Shown piece after piece: positions 25,843 to 34,788 of a stretch of DNA of 64,000 bases. The DNA comes from Yeosuana aromativorans (GTDB taxonomy: Bacteria > Bacteroidota > Bacteroidia > Flavobacteriales > Flavobacteriaceae): the NCBI RefSeq assembly GCF_014646655.1, contig NZ_BMNR01000002.1, forward strand, positions 709,942 through 773,941, in the 5' to 3' direction. Position 1 is the stretch's first letter; every line of letters starts with the position of its first letter. Both the position numbers and the translations under genes were made by a program. The notes below the pieces were generated by a model. That model ran no database searches. It was given only the letters and a program-made list of their open reading frames with translations, and was not told where the DNA came from.

Positions 25843-28120
25843 TTAAGATAGAATAGACCAATTCCTTGGTGGGTTTTTGTCCATTAATTTTTTCTCTAAC
25901 ACCTTCAAAAGACATTCTAAAATCACAGCCCGTTTTATACTTGCTGCAACCATAGGCGGTTTTTCCTTTTATCACGGAGCCTTTTTTACATTTTGGACAT
26001 AACAATTCGTTTTGTTTCGCTTTCGCGGAATTCGTCTTAGGCTCAAATTTAAGCTTGAAATTTTCATCAAATCTTAGCAAGCCTTCCGTTTCACCCTGTT
26101 CCGTTTTAAACCCTTTTAAATTAACGGTGGATCCTTTTTGAAGCAATCTTAGATACTGCTTCTCAGATATCTTTTTCCCATGAAAGCTGAACGGTAGTAT
26201 TAAATCACAACCTGATTGATACCTACTACATCCAAAAGCCGATTTTCCTTTTATAAGCTGTCCTTCTTTACATTTAGGGCAAATAGCAGAACCCAGTCCT
26301 TTGGTCTTTTTGGACTTGGATTTGGTTTCTTTTTGTTTCACTTCTGAAGCATAAGAAATATTGGCGCGTTTGGTTTCACTTCGCACCTCATAGACCAATT
26401 CTTCAATCATACACTTCATATTGGAAATGAATTGTTGAACACTGTATTCCCCTTTTTCAATGTCTTTTAATTGCTTTTCCCAGGTACCGGTCAATTCTGC
26501 CGATTTGAGCAACTCATTCTGAATGGTGTCAATCAACTGAATCCCTGCCGAAGTTGGCAATATTTGTTTTTTGTTGCGTATGATGTACTTGCGTTTGAAC
26601 AGTGTTTCAATAATATTGGCACGTGTTGATGGACGGCCAATGCCATTTTCTTTCATTAAATCCCGTAATTCATCATCATCCACCTGTTTGCCCGCTGTTT
26701 CCATGGCGCGCAACAATGACGCTTCTGTAAATTGATTGGGCGGTTTGGTTTCCTTTTCCAAAAACGAGGGTTCATGTGGTCCTTTTTCGCCTTTCACAAA
26801 TGCCGGCAAGATATCTGGTTCTTTTTCTTTTGCATTGGCAGTTTCAAAAACAATACGCCATCCTTTTTTAAGGATTTCCTTACCGGTAGTTTTAAAGGTT
26901 ACATCTGCTGCTTTACCAATAACGGTAGTATTTGACACTGAACAATCCTCATAAAAAACAGCAATAAAACGTCTTACTATGATGTCATAGACCTGCTGCT
27001 GATTGTATTGCAATCTTGTCTCAATACCCGTTGGAATGATAGCATGGTGATCAGTGACTTTTTTATCGTTGAATACTTTAGGGGATTTCTTTAGCTTCTT
27101 GCCTAAAAGCGGCTGTGTTAAGTTGGAATAATTGGTTAGCTTTTGCAATATTCCCTGAACTTTGGGATAGATATCACTCGGCAAAAACGTGGTGTCAACC
27201 CTTGGATACGTCACCACTTTTTGCTCGTACAAGGTCTGAACGATTTTAAGTGTATCATCGGCTGAAAACCCAAACTTATTATTGCAATACACTTGCAAAC
27301 CCGTTAAATCAAACAGTTTTGGCGCGTATTCATTACCTTTCTTTTTATCAATGAAAACAATTTCAAAATCACTTTCCTTGACTTTATTTGCCAACAACTC
27401 ACCATCCGCTTTGTTTAAAAAACGACCTTCCTCATAACTGAACAATGTATCACGATACAAGGTTTGCAATTCCCAATATGGTTGTGGTTTGAAGTTTTCA
27501 ATTTCTTTAAACCGATTCACTACCATGGCCAAAGTAGGCGTTTGTACACGCCCAACCGACAACACTTGCTTATAGCCTCCGTGTTTCACCGTATATAAAC
27601 GGGTTGCGTTCATCCCCAGCAACCAATCGCCAATTGCCCTTGAAAAACCCGCATAATATAAATTATCGTAGTTTGAGGATGGCTTCAGATTGTCAAATCC
27701 TTCTTTAATGGCCTCGGTAGTCAGTGATGAAATCCATAACCGTTTTACGTCACCTTTATAATTGGCCTCATTCATGACCCAACGCTGAATCAATTCTCCT
27801 TCTTGACCGGCATCACCACAATTTATAACAACCTCAGCTTTATCAAAGAGACTTTTTACAATCTTGAATTGTTTTTGTATTCCGGAATTTGAAACCACTT
27901 TGGTCTCAAATTTTTCAGGTAGCATGGGCAGATTGTTTAAATCCCAACTTTTCCAATGTGGTTTATAATCGTTTGGTTCTTTTAAGGTGCACAAATGCCC
28001 AAAAGTATAGGTAACCGCATAGCCGTTGCCTTCATAATAGCCATCACGCTTGGTGTTGGCCCCTAATACAGAAGCAATTTCTCGGGCAACACTGGGTTTT
28101 TCAGCAATGCATACTTTCAC
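25829..28120 (-). CDS. topB: DNA topoisomerase III (type IA)
   Basis: 763 residues. The TOPRIM domain starts CIAEKPSVAREIASVLG and carries GDAGQEGELIQRW; the catalytic Tyr305 lies in VTYPRVDTTFLPSD. C-terminal to the core (after residue ~600) are two zinc-finger-like repeats, each CPKCK...GCS-(R/K)YQSGC-type, and a tail. It relaxes negative supercoils and decatenates DNA. TopB genes occur both in chromosomes and on Bacteroidota mobile elements; this copy sits in core context, about 12 kb from the accessory island, and is coupled to a housekeeping pseudouridine synthase. Confidence 0.94.
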   Translation of the reverse strand: MKVCIAEKPSVAREIASVLGANTKRDGYYEGNGYAVTYTFGHLCTLKEPNDYKPHWKSWDLNNLPMLPEKFETKVVSNSGIQKQFKIVKSLFDKAEVVINCGDAGQEGELIQRWVMNEANYKGDVKRLWISSLTTEAIKEGFDNLKPSSNYDNLYYAGFSRAIGDWLLGMNATRLYTVKHGGYKQVLSVGRVQTPTLAMVVNRFKEIENFKPQPYWELQTLYRDTLFSYEEGRFLNKADGELLANKVKESDFEIVFIDKKKGNEYAPKLFDLTGLQVYCNNKFGFSADDTLKIVQTLYEQKVVTYPRVDTTFLPSDIYPKVQGILQKLTNYSNLTQPLLGKKLKKSPKVFNDKKVTDHHAIIPTGIETRLQYNQQQVYDIIVRRFIAVFYEDCSVSNTTVIGKAADVTFKTTGKEILKKGWRIVFETANAKEKEPDILPAFVKGEKGPHEPSFLEKETKPPNQFTEASLLRAMETAGKQVDDDELRDLMKENGIGRPSTRANIIETLFKRKYIIRNKKQILPTSAGIQLIDTIQNELLKSAELTGTWEKQLKDIEKGEYSVQQFISNMKCMIEELVYEVRSETKRANISYASEVKQKETKSKSKKTKGLGSAICPKCKEGQLIKGKSAFGCSRYQSGCDLILPFSFHGKKISEKQYLRLLQKGSTVNLKGFKTEQGETEGLLRFDENFKLKFEPKTNSAKAKQNELLCPKCKKGSVIKGKTAYGCSKYKTGCDFRMSFEGVREKINGQKPTKELVYSILNGSI

Positions 28121-28304
28121 TTAACTCTTGTTTAATTGGGGTGCAAATTAGGAATTTAGAAAATGGTTTTAAAAAGGAATTGTTAGGAGTTATTAACGAG
28201 TTTGAATTAGTTTAAGAAGCTATAATTTATTAGCTAAGTTATAAGTTATGTGAATCATGTAATTCATTCAATAGATTATGTAAACCCTCCTGTAGCAAAG
28301 AGCC

Positions 28305-28330
28305 TACCTTTGAAACGTGAAATATTTCAC
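28305..28330 (+). promoter_or_regulatory. Promoter box and adjacent 14-bp palindrome of the ice-binding protein gene
   Basis: TACCTTTG (28305-28312) matches the Bacteroidota -7 consensus. Four bases later a perfect palindrome, GTGAAATATTTCAC (28317-28330), overlaps the expected transcription start, the place where a repressor would act. The gene's ATG follows at 28351. Confidence 0.55.
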
Positions 28331-28350
28331 ACATAAAAAATACAAAAAAC

Positions 28351-29421
28351 ATGAAAATCAAAAACATTTTAACTTCCATAGTAGTAGTTTCGGTTATCTT
28401 ATTCACTGGTTGTGACAAGAATGATGATACTGACACACCTCTTTCCTTTGTTAACGAAACCTTGCCGGCAAATAATACTGCAGGCGTTTCTCGTAATGCA
28501 GTCATTACAGCAACATTCAGCGAGGCTATGGATGCCTCAACAATAAACACTTCCAGTTTTATGGTAAAACAGGGAACTACTGAAGTTTTGGGTTCAGTCA
28601 ACTATTCTGGAGATACGGCAACCTTTTCACCAACAGAAAACTTATCTGCAGGTAAAATTTATACGGCCACTATAACAAAAGCTGCAAAGGACCTTTCGGG
28701 ACATTCAATAGAATCTGAGATGGTTTGGACTTTTACAACTGGCGGCACTTTAACCACTCTTAATTCAGTAAGTCTTGGTGCATCAGCTAATTATGTCATT
28801 TTGGCTAAAACAGCGGTTAACAATTCCGGAACTTCAATCATTACTGGTGATTTAGGATTAAGCCCAGCTGCAACTTCATATATCACTGGATTAGCATTAA
28901 CTGATGCTACTGGTTATGCAACATCAGCGCAAATAACAGGAAAAGCATTTGCTGCTGATATGGCGGACCCAACTCCAATTAATTTAACCACAGCAGTTGA
29001 AAACATGATTACAGCATATAATGATGCTGCTGGCCGTCCTTCTCCTGATTTTGTTGAATTAGCAACAGGAAACATTGGCGGAAAAATACTTACACCTGGT
29101 CTTTATAAATGGACTAATTCTGTGACCATACCTTCTTCTATTACCATTTCTGGTACAGCAAACGATGTTTGGATATTCCAGATTTCTGGTGACCTAAACA
29201 TGAGCGCAGGTATTAACATGACTTTAGCAGGAGGTGCTCAAGCTAAAAATATTTTCTGGCAAGTAGCTGGTGAAGCAACTTTTGGAACAACCTCACATTT
29301 TGAAGGTATTTTACTTTCAATGACAGGAATCACTTTTCAAACTGGTGCAACCATGAATGGAAGAGCCCTTGCACAAACTGCAGTTGTTCTTGATGGAACT
29401 TCAGTTACAAAACCTCAATAA
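28351..29421 (+). CDS. Ice-binding protein (DUF3494) with Ig-like domain, lipoprotein
   Basis: 356 residues. The signal peptide ends in the lipobox LFTGC (Cys21), so the protein is envelope- or surface-anchored. Residues ~30-130 are a Big_5 Ig-like domain (NTAGVSRNAVITATFSEAMD, GKIYTATITKAAKDLSGHSI). From about 140 onward is the DUF3494 beta-solenoid (YVILAKTAVNNSGTSIITGDLG, LTPGLYKWTNSVTI, AKNIFWQVAGEATFG, FEGILLSMTGITFQTGATMNGRALAQTAVVLD). DUF3494 proteins adsorb to ice and inhibit recrystallisation. It stands alone with its own promoter and terminator. Confidence 0.92.
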   Translation: MKIKNILTSIVVVSVILFTGCDKNDDTDTPLSFVNETLPANNTAGVSRNAVITATFSEAMDASTINTSSFMVKQGTTEVLGSVNYSGDTATFSPTENLSAGKIYTATITKAAKDLSGHSIESEMVWTFTTGGTLTTLNSVSLGASANYVILAKTAVNNSGTSIITGDLGLSPAATSYITGLALTDATGYATSAQITGKAFAADMADPTPINLTTAVENMITAYNDAAGRPSPDFVELATGNIGGKILTPGLYKWTNSVTIPSSITISGTANDVWIFQISGDLNMSAGINMTLAGGAQAKNIFWQVAGEATFGTTSHFEGILLSMTGITFQTGATMNGRALAQTAVVLDGTSVTKPQ

Positions 29422-29448
29422 TACTATCAAATAAAATTATATTTAAAG

Positions 29449-29477
29449 AGATGACCTGAAAAGGTCATCTTTTTTTT
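29449..29477 (+). terminator. Strong intrinsic terminator after the ice-binding protein gene
   Basis: AGATGACCT and AGGTCATCT form a perfect 9-bp stem with a GAAA tetraloop, directly followed by seven or eight T residues. Confidence 0.92.
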
Positions 29478-29574
29478 GTGGTTTGAATTATGGCTTCCTT
29501 TTATAATAGTAGCTAAAACCCAATTTTCGAAAAGACTTATGTGAGAAATTTTAATCAGTTATAGAAATCATAAA

Positions 29575-29934
29575 CTAAAAAAAGCTTTGTCCAAAAGTCA
29601 GTAAATTATGGTCGGGATCAAGAATTGAGAATTCCTTTTGCCCCCAGGGCTTTATTTCCAGAGGCCCATTTGGATGAATCTCAACCGTATTGTTGACTAA
29701 TTCCTGATATAATTTGTCTATATCATGGGTTCTTATATAAACCATTCCGTAGTTATCATTTGGGTTGAGCTCTTTAAATTCAAAAAAGTGAATTTGAACA
29801 GCATCTCTCTCAACCATCAAATACCCATCATAATCGACGTTTCCAAACTCTTTAAAACCTAATTTGTTAAGATAAAAATCCCTGGTAATCGCCTTATTGC
29901 GCATGGGTATTTTAGGGTGTATGTCCGTCAACAT
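29575..29934 (-). CDS. VOC/glyoxalase-bleomycin-resistance superfamily protein
   Basis: 119 residues with the paired beta-alpha-beta-beta-beta modules: RDFYLNKLGFKEFGN at the start and KEFSILDPDHNLLTFGQ at the end. Candidate metal or ligand residues are His in VQIHFFEF and Glu near KPWGQKEF. The family includes antibiotic-binding proteins and metallo-isomerases; the substrate is unknown. It may be co-transcribed with the acyltransferase gene (32 bp away, same strand). Confidence 0.85.
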   Translation of the reverse strand: MLTDIHPKIPMRNKAITRDFYLNKLGFKEFGNVDYDGYLMVERDAVQIHFFEFKELNPNDNYGMVYIRTHDIDKLYQELVNNTVEIHPNGPLEIKPWGQKEFSILDPDHNLLTFGQSFF

Positions 29935-29966
29935 ATAATTTTTGATTTAATTAGCCCACAGCCATG

Positions 29967-30764
29967 TTACCACTCGCGTAGTTTGTTCAATTCCTCTAAA
30001 GCAGCTAATTCTTCTTCTGAGACTACCTTTAAAAAAGAAGGGTGTTGCTCAATGGCATATTCTATTTTTGATACAATTTCTTCGGTGGTTTCGTTATCGT
30101 AATCAATATCCAAAGGTTCTTTAATCTCCATAGACTGTAAGATATTTTTCTTTTTTACGCGAAGACCTTTTTTATCAAACGATCTCCTAAAACCATCAAT
30201 AACAATTGGAACCACAACTGGTTTATACCGCTTTATAATATGTGCAGTTCCTTTTCTAATGGGCTTAAAGGGCGTAGTAGTTCCCTGCGGAAAGGTAATG
30301 ACCCAACCATCATCAAGCGCTTTTCCGATGTTTGAGATGTCACTCATTTTGACTTGCCTGTTGACCTCTTTCCCTTCAGCTCGCCAAGTACGCTCAATAC
30401 TAATGGAGCCAACATAGGCAAGTATTTTTGGTAGCAAACCTGCCCGCATGGTCTCTTTGGCAGCCACATAATACATATTCAGTTTTGGGTTCCAGAGGTA
30501 GCCAACATTTTTAATGGAATCTACTCGTCCACTCAAACTGGCGTTAAATACATGGAACATGGCCACTACATCGGCAAAATAAGTTTGGTGGTTTGAAATA
30601 AACAATACATTGGTGTCGGGAAGGTTTTTTATGATGTCAGAACCCTCTATCTGTAATTCATTGAAGCCCCTAAAACGCCTATGGGTCATGACTCCTAAAA
30701 TTCTAATCAACCATTTTTTTAAAAATAGGATATGCCCAAAAGGATTTCGTTTAAACAACGCCAT
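29967..30764 (-). CDS. PlsC-like 1-acylglycerol-3-phosphate acyltransferase, variant motif
   Basis: 265 residues, membrane-associated through the N-terminal hydrophobic segment. The acyltransferase motif reads ISNHQTYFADVVAMFHVF, with five residues between His and Asp (HX5D) instead of the textbook HX4D, and the acceptor-binding motif is FPQGTTTP instead of FPEGTR. Other conserved blocks (GSISIERTWRAEGKEVNR, VVPIVIDGFRRSF) fit PlsC. The same deviation is plausibly lineage-wide in Flavobacteria, but the acceptor could differ from lysophosphatidate. Confidence 0.75.
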   Translation of the reverse strand: MALFKRNPFGHILFLKKWLIRILGVMTHRRFRGFNELQIEGSDIIKNLPDTNVLFISNHQTYFADVVAMFHVFNASLSGRVDSIKNVGYLWNPKLNMYYVAAKETMRAGLLPKILAYVGSISIERTWRAEGKEVNRQVKMSDISNIGKALDDGWVITFPQGTTTPFKPIRKGTAHIIKRYKPVVVPIVIDGFRRSFDKKGLRVKKKNILQSMEIKEPLDIDYDNETTEEIVSKIEYAIEQHPSFLKVVSEEELAALEELNKLREW

Positions 30765-30814
30765 ATATCGCTCTACAATTTAGTTAGTTGTTACAAATGT
30801 AGTAAAACTAAAAA

Positions 30815-31456
30815 TTACAACAGTTGTTTTAACAAGTCTTTAATCTCACTTAAAATCATGGCGGTTGCTCCCCAAACCACGTTATCATTCAATTTAAATG
30901 CAGGCACTTCAACATCAAGCTTATAGGAAGTAGACACTCTTTTTAAAGTTACTGCTTCCTCATCAAAAAAATGCTGCAAAGGCACTTCAATAATAGCTTC
31001 TACCTCATCCTCTTGTTTTGTGAATGTGGGTGTGGTCCTTGAAACGCCAATAAACGGTTGCACATAAAAATTGCTTGGTGGAATATAAACCTCCGTTAAT
31101 TGACGCCGAACCTCAACCTGATTAATTGGCACGCCTATTTCCTCATAGGTTTCCCTTAAAGCTGCTGCCTCCAATGATTGGTCTTGTTTTTCGATTTTGC
31201 CTCCCGGGAACCCAACCTGACCAGAATGAACGCCTTTATAGGTTTTTCTTAATATAAGAACCAATGTTGTTTGGTGTTGTGAATTTGGATAAAACAAAGC
31301 CAAAACCCCTGCTTTTTTGGCATGTTTAATGGCTTCTTTTTGTTGCCTTAACAATTCCATCCGAAAGGGTGGCGACATTTTAAACTGTGATGGTTCGGCT
31401 GGAAGCGGTATATTTTCTATTTTTGAAATCGATACTAAAAATTTATCAAAATTCAT
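30815..31456 (-). CDS. NUDIX hydrolase, CoA-pyrophosphatase-like
   Basis: 213 residues. The Nudix box reads GGKIEKQDQSLEAAALRETYEEIG, split by one insertion as in NudL-type CoA diphosphatases, and GVHSGQVGFPGGKIE precedes it. C-terminal conserved parts are VYIPPSNFYVQPFIG and VWGATAMILSEI. It would hydrolyse CoA or related dinucleotides. Its ATG is 3 bp from the start of the cyclophilin gene on the opposite strand, so both promoters must overlap the coding ends. Confidence 0.85.
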   Translation of the reverse strand: MNFDKFLVSISKIENIPLPAEPSQFKMSPPFRMELLRQQKEAIKHAKKAGVLALFYPNSQHQTTLVLILRKTYKGVHSGQVGFPGGKIEKQDQSLEAAALRETYEEIGVPINQVEVRRQLTEVYIPPSNFYVQPFIGVSRTTPTFTKQEDEVEAIIEVPLQHFFDEEAVTLKRVSTSYKLDVEVPAFKLNDNVVWGATAMILSEIKDLLKQLL

Positions 31457-31459
31457 TTT

Positions 31460-32167
31460 ATGAGACTTATTTGGCTAATGTGTATCTGCATATTATTTCT
31501 AAATTGTGAAGATACACATTCTAAAAAGAAAAAAAAGACAGTAACCAAGCAAACAACCAAGGAACAAACAACGCCTGAAAAAGATAGCATAAGTGACGAT
31601 ACAAAAACATATCCTGTTTTGGACGGTCTACAAAATGCTATGGAATTCTTTTTGGAATACGACAAACACCATAAAGAAAACAAAGTACGTCTTACTACAG
31701 ATTTTGGAACCATAGATATATTGTTGTTCAACGAAACCAAATTCCACAGAGCCAATTTTATCTATTTAACTAAACGCGGCTATTTTAATGGCACGCAATT
31801 TTATAGGGTTATTAATAATTTCATAATACAAGGCGGAAACAGTGACGATAAAAAAACAGCCAAAAAACGAGCCAGTATAGGCAAGTATTTGTTACCGACC
31901 GATACCAACCGAGGATACACACATGAACGTGGCGTGCTTTCAATGCCAAGTGGCGAAATTGACAATCCGTATAAATTAGCCTCTCCCTTTGAGTTTTTTA
32001 TTGTACAGCAACATGGTGGCGCCCATTTTCTGGATGGTGATTATACCGTTTTTGGAAAAGTAATTGACGGTATGGATGTCGTGGATAAAATAGCTGCTGT
32101 TAAAACCGATGAGGCCGATTGGCCTTTACATAATGTGTATATTAGAAAGGCTGAAATCATTAATTAA
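31460..32167 (+). CDS. Cyclophilin-type peptidyl-prolyl isomerase lipoprotein
   Basis: 235 residues. The signal peptide lipobox is ILFLNC (Cys17), followed by a lysine/threonine-rich linker to about residue 60. The cyclophilin domain spans about 75-235: RANFIYLTKRGYFNGTQFYRVINNFIIQGG, YTHERGVLSMPSG, SPFEFFIVQQHGGAHFLDGDYTVFGKV (each discontinuous here). It catalyses proline isomerisation of exported proteins. The 3' end overlaps the convergent TRIC-like gene by 4 bp. Confidence 0.9.
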   Translation: MRLIWLMCICILFLNCEDTHSKKKKKTVTKQTTKEQTTPEKDSISDDTKTYPVLDGLQNAMEFFLEYDKHHKENKVRLTTDFGTIDILLFNETKFHRANFIYLTKRGYFNGTQFYRVINNFIIQGGNSDDKKTAKKRASIGKYLLPTDTNRGYTHERGVLSMPSGEIDNPYKLASPFEFFIVQQHGGAHFLDGDYTVFGKVIDGMDVVDKIAAVKTDEADWPLHNVYIRKAEIIN

Positions 32168-32775
32168 GTTTTATTATAAATGGTTGGCAGACCAATTTTG
32201 AATTTTACGGCCAACAAACGAACCGTTATAACCACAATTCCTGACAATACAAAAACCAAATTGCTATCCATAGGAAGTTTTCTCAACAAAAAGTAGGTCA
32301 TTCCGCCCAAAATACAGGCAGTAGCATAAATTTCCTTTCTAAATATAACAGGGATTTCGTTGCATAAAATATCCCGTAAAACACCCCCAAAAGAGGCGGT
32401 CATAGTGCCTAGAGCAATACAGATTATTGGATGAAGTCCAGCATACACGCCTTTCTCTATTCCCACTAAGGTATATAGACCAATTCCAATAGTATCAAAC
32501 AAAAAAAGTGAGGTTCTTAAATAATTGATATAACTTCTAAATACAATCGCTAAGACAGATGAGAGTAAAATAACGTAGGTATAAGTTATATCTTGCATCC
32601 AACTTACGGGCGTTTGGCCTATAAGAACATCGCGTAATGTTCCGCCTCCAACTGCTGTTACAAAAGCAATTATAAGAATACCAAACAAATCCATTTTTTT
32701 GTTAATGGCTATAAGTACTCCTGAGATTGCAAATGCTATGGTGCCTAGTATATCTAAGATGTAAAACATCTTCAA
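32164..32775 (-). CDS. TRIC/UPF0126 (YicG) membrane channel protein
   Basis: 203 residues with seven predicted helices in two repeats, each containing the conserved glycine motif: FAISGVLIAINKKMDLFGI and VTAVGGGTLRDVLIG in the first, and TMTASFGGVLRDILCNEIPVIFRKEIYATA in the second. This is the bacterial TRIC cation-channel family (two UPF0126 repeats). It would pass monovalent cations across the inner membrane. Confidence 0.88.
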   Translation of the reverse strand: MKMFYILDILGTIAFAISGVLIAINKKMDLFGILIIAFVTAVGGGTLRDVLIGQTPVSWMQDITYTYVILLSSVLAIVFRSYINYLRTSLFLFDTIGIGLYTLVGIEKGVYAGLHPIICIALGTMTASFGGVLRDILCNEIPVIFRKEIYATACILGGMTYFLLRKLPMDSNLVFVLSGIVVITVRLLAVKFKIGLPTIYNKT

Positions 32776-32781
32776 AAATAA

Positions 32782-32837
32782 TCAAATTATAAAACGAACC
32801 ACTTAACTTGATTAAAATGATTCGTTTTATAATTTGA
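32782..32837 (-). terminator. Long perfect inverted repeat downstream of dps
   Basis: Arms of 17 bp (32782-32798 and 32821-32837; left arm TCAAATTATAAAACGAA) are perfect complements around a 22-nt spacer. On the minus strand the stem is followed by TTATTTTTG, so it can act as an AT-rich terminator between dps and the TRIC-like gene. Confidence 0.65.
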
Positions 32838-32882
32838 CTAGCAGCGTATGCTATTTATAGTTATGTAAATGACGCTGGAATT

Positions 32883-33362
32883 TTACACCGTTTCATTTAA
32901 CCAAGCTTTCAACATCCAGACAGTCTTTTCCTGTTCGGTAATAAAGTCACTCATCATGGAGTTGGTTCCCTCGTCATTGGCTTCATTAGATTTATCAAGG
33001 ATTTTTCGTTCAATTTTAAGCAATTCTGTTAATGAATCTACAATTAACCGAACAGCCAATTCATCTTGCGACACATTTTTCCCGACAGGAACTTTTGAAG
33101 CTGCCGTATAATCTTCAAACGTATGCAGAGGTGTTACGCCCAAGGTTAGAATACGTTCAGCAACCATGTCCACTTTTAAATTGGCATCGGTATACAATTC
33201 TTCAAACTTGATGTGCAAATCAAAAAATCGTTTCCCCTTAATGTTCCAATGAACACCTCTTAAATTTTGATAATATGTTTGGAAGTTTGCCAATAATACA
33301 TTTAAATCATTCGCAATGTCATTTGTTTTTGTTGGATCTAATCCTAAACTATTGTATTTCAT
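32883..33362 (-). CDS. dps: Dps ferritin-like DNA-protecting protein
   Basis: 159 residues of the Dps family. The ferroxidase residues lie in RGVHWNIKGKRFFDLHIKFEELY and the following D-MVAER segment, the intersubunit site typical of Dps. A dodecamer would store iron using hydrogen peroxide and protect DNA in stress. It is divergent from the OxyR gene (about 105 bp between starts), matching the known OxyR-Dps regulatory link. Confidence 0.93.
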   Translation of the reverse strand: MKYNSLGLDPTKTNDIANDLNVLLANFQTYYQNLRGVHWNIKGKRFFDLHIKFEELYTDANLKVDMVAERILTLGVTPLHTFEDYTAASKVPVGKNVSQDELAVRLIVDSLTELLKIERKILDKSNEANDEGTNSMMSDFITEQEKTVWMLKAWLNETV

Positions 33363-33467
33363 TAATTATTATTTTTTTGGTTCACCAACAATTTAATTTA
33401 TAATTAACAGCATACCTAATAAGTTTTATTGATACTTTTTATATTTTTATAATCTAAACCAATACTA

Positions 33468-34406
33468 ATGACCATAACACAATTAATTTATGTTTTAGCG
33501 GTTGCGGAGCACCAAAACTTCACCAAAGCAGCTGAGAAATGTTTTGTGACGCAGCCTACTTTAAGTATGCAAATTCAAAAATTGGAAGACCAACTGGATG
33601 TTCAAATTTTTGACCGTACTAAAAAGCCTATTGAGCTAACCGATGTTGGCCGAAAAATAGTTAGCCAAGCCAAAAATATTGTTAATGAATCCTATAGAAT
33701 CCAGGACATTGTAGATCAACAAAAAGGGTTTATTGGGGGTGAATTCAAATTGGGTATCATACCCACCATTATGCCCACATTATTGCCCATGTTTTTAAAA
33801 ACATTCATAAAAAAACATCCAAAAGTAAAACTTAAAATAGAAGAGCTGACTACGGAAGAAATCATTTCTAAGATTACTGACGGACATTTAGATGCCGCCA
33901 TAGTGGCAACACCTTTGGAACAAGAAAACATCAAGGAGCGAGTTTTGTATTATGAGCCGTTTGTTAGTTATATTCCAAAAGGGCACAGATTGCACCACAA
34001 TAAGAAAATTGGCGTGACGGATTTAGATCTTAACGATATGCTCCTTTTGGAAGACGGACATTGTTTTAGGGATGGCGTTATAAACCTTTGCAAGGCTTTT
34101 AAAGACAATACAAATGATAAATTTCAAATAGAAAGTGGTAGTATAGAAACCCTTGTTAAATTATCAAATGAAGGCTTGGGCATGACATTGCTTCCTTACT
34201 TACACACGCTTGATATTAAGGATAGCGAAAAAGACAACTTACATTATTTTAATGACCCCAGCCCAGCTAGGGAAGTCAGTATCATATACCATAAAAGTGA
34301 ATTGAAAATGCAAATCATTGACGCATTACACAATGTTATATCTGGTATTATACGAGGTGCCATTGCATTCCAAAATGTTGAGATAATCAGCCCTCTTCCC
34401 AAATAA
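33468..34406 (+). CDS. oxyR: Hydrogen-peroxide sensor, LysR-type regulator OxyR
   Basis: 312 residues. The winged HTH covers about 1-60 (FTKAAEKCFVTQPTLSMQIQKLED) and the periplasmic-binding-protein-like domain follows. The redox pair is at Cys199 and Cys208 (DGHCFRDGVINLCKAF), the same numbers as E. coli OxyR, which supports peroxide sensing by disulphide formation. Divergent placement from dps points to that gene as a direct target. A hairpin 24 bp past its end may terminate both this gene and the converging small gene. Confidence 0.95.
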   Translation: MTITQLIYVLAVAEHQNFTKAAEKCFVTQPTLSMQIQKLEDQLDVQIFDRTKKPIELTDVGRKIVSQAKNIVNESYRIQDIVDQQKGFIGGEFKLGIIPTIMPTLLPMFLKTFIKKHPKVKLKIEELTTEEIISKITDGHLDAAIVATPLEQENIKERVLYYEPFVSYIPKGHRLHHNKKIGVTDLDLNDMLLLEDGHCFRDGVINLCKAFKDNTNDKFQIESGSIETLVKLSNEGLGMTLLPYLHTLDIKDSEKDNLHYFNDPSPAREVSIIYHKSELKMQIIDALHNVISGIIRGAIAFQNVEIISPLPK

Positions 34407-34424
34407 TTCAGGAGCCAAAACAAG

Positions 34425-34452
34425 AAAAAAGAGCGACTAAATAGTCGCTCTT
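34425..34452. terminator. Bidirectional terminator after oxyR
   Basis: AAGAGCGACT-AAAT-AGTCGCTCTT forms a 10-bp stem. A run of A residues on the left gives a T-run on the minus strand, fitting termination of the converging 65-residue gene; on the plus strand it follows the oxyR stop. Confidence 0.75.
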
Positions 34453-34456
34453 GTCG

Positions 34457-34654
34457 TTATGGTTTTAAATAAATTAAACATTGGTTTAATTCTGGGTTCT
34501 GCTGTACTAGAGAATGAATAAAAATCTTAAGCTCTTCAATCTCATAAGGCAACAATCTTTGTACGGCCTTTTGTACTTCCTTGCAGAACAACACAGCATC
34601 AAAACTAACCTTTTTAAGAACAGTTTTGGTGTACTCTAACATCGCTCTTGCCAT
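34457..34654 (-). CDS. Small conserved hypothetical protein
   Basis: 65 residues, helical, with a leucine-rich centre (VLKKVSFDAVLFCKEVQKAVQRLLPYEIEELKIF) and no membrane segment. It converges on oxyR and shares a terminator. Proteins of this size and composition recur in Flavobacteria beside oxyR-type loci, but I know of no function. Confidence 0.6.
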   Translation of the reverse strand: MARAMLEYTKTVLKKVSFDAVLFCKEVQKAVQRLLPYEIEELKIFIHSLVQQNPELNQCLIYLKP

Positions 34655-34788
34655 AGTTTATTTAAAGGTTTTGGTTTGAATAAAAATTGGTAAAAGTAAT
34701 TTTGGTCAATAAGCAAGGATTTAAATTATTACTCAATAAAAATAACAAAAAAATAAATAGGTCTTATGAATTTAAACATAAATTAACA

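Noticed and set aside
25829-28120. topB as part of a conjugative element
   Set aside because: TopB genes often ride on such elements, but here both neighbours are core genes and the transcript includes an rRNA pseudouridine synthase.
31453-31755. 100-residue minus-strand ORF over the cyclophilin gene
   Set aside because: Antisense to a lipoprotein cyclophilin with intact motifs; no independent support.
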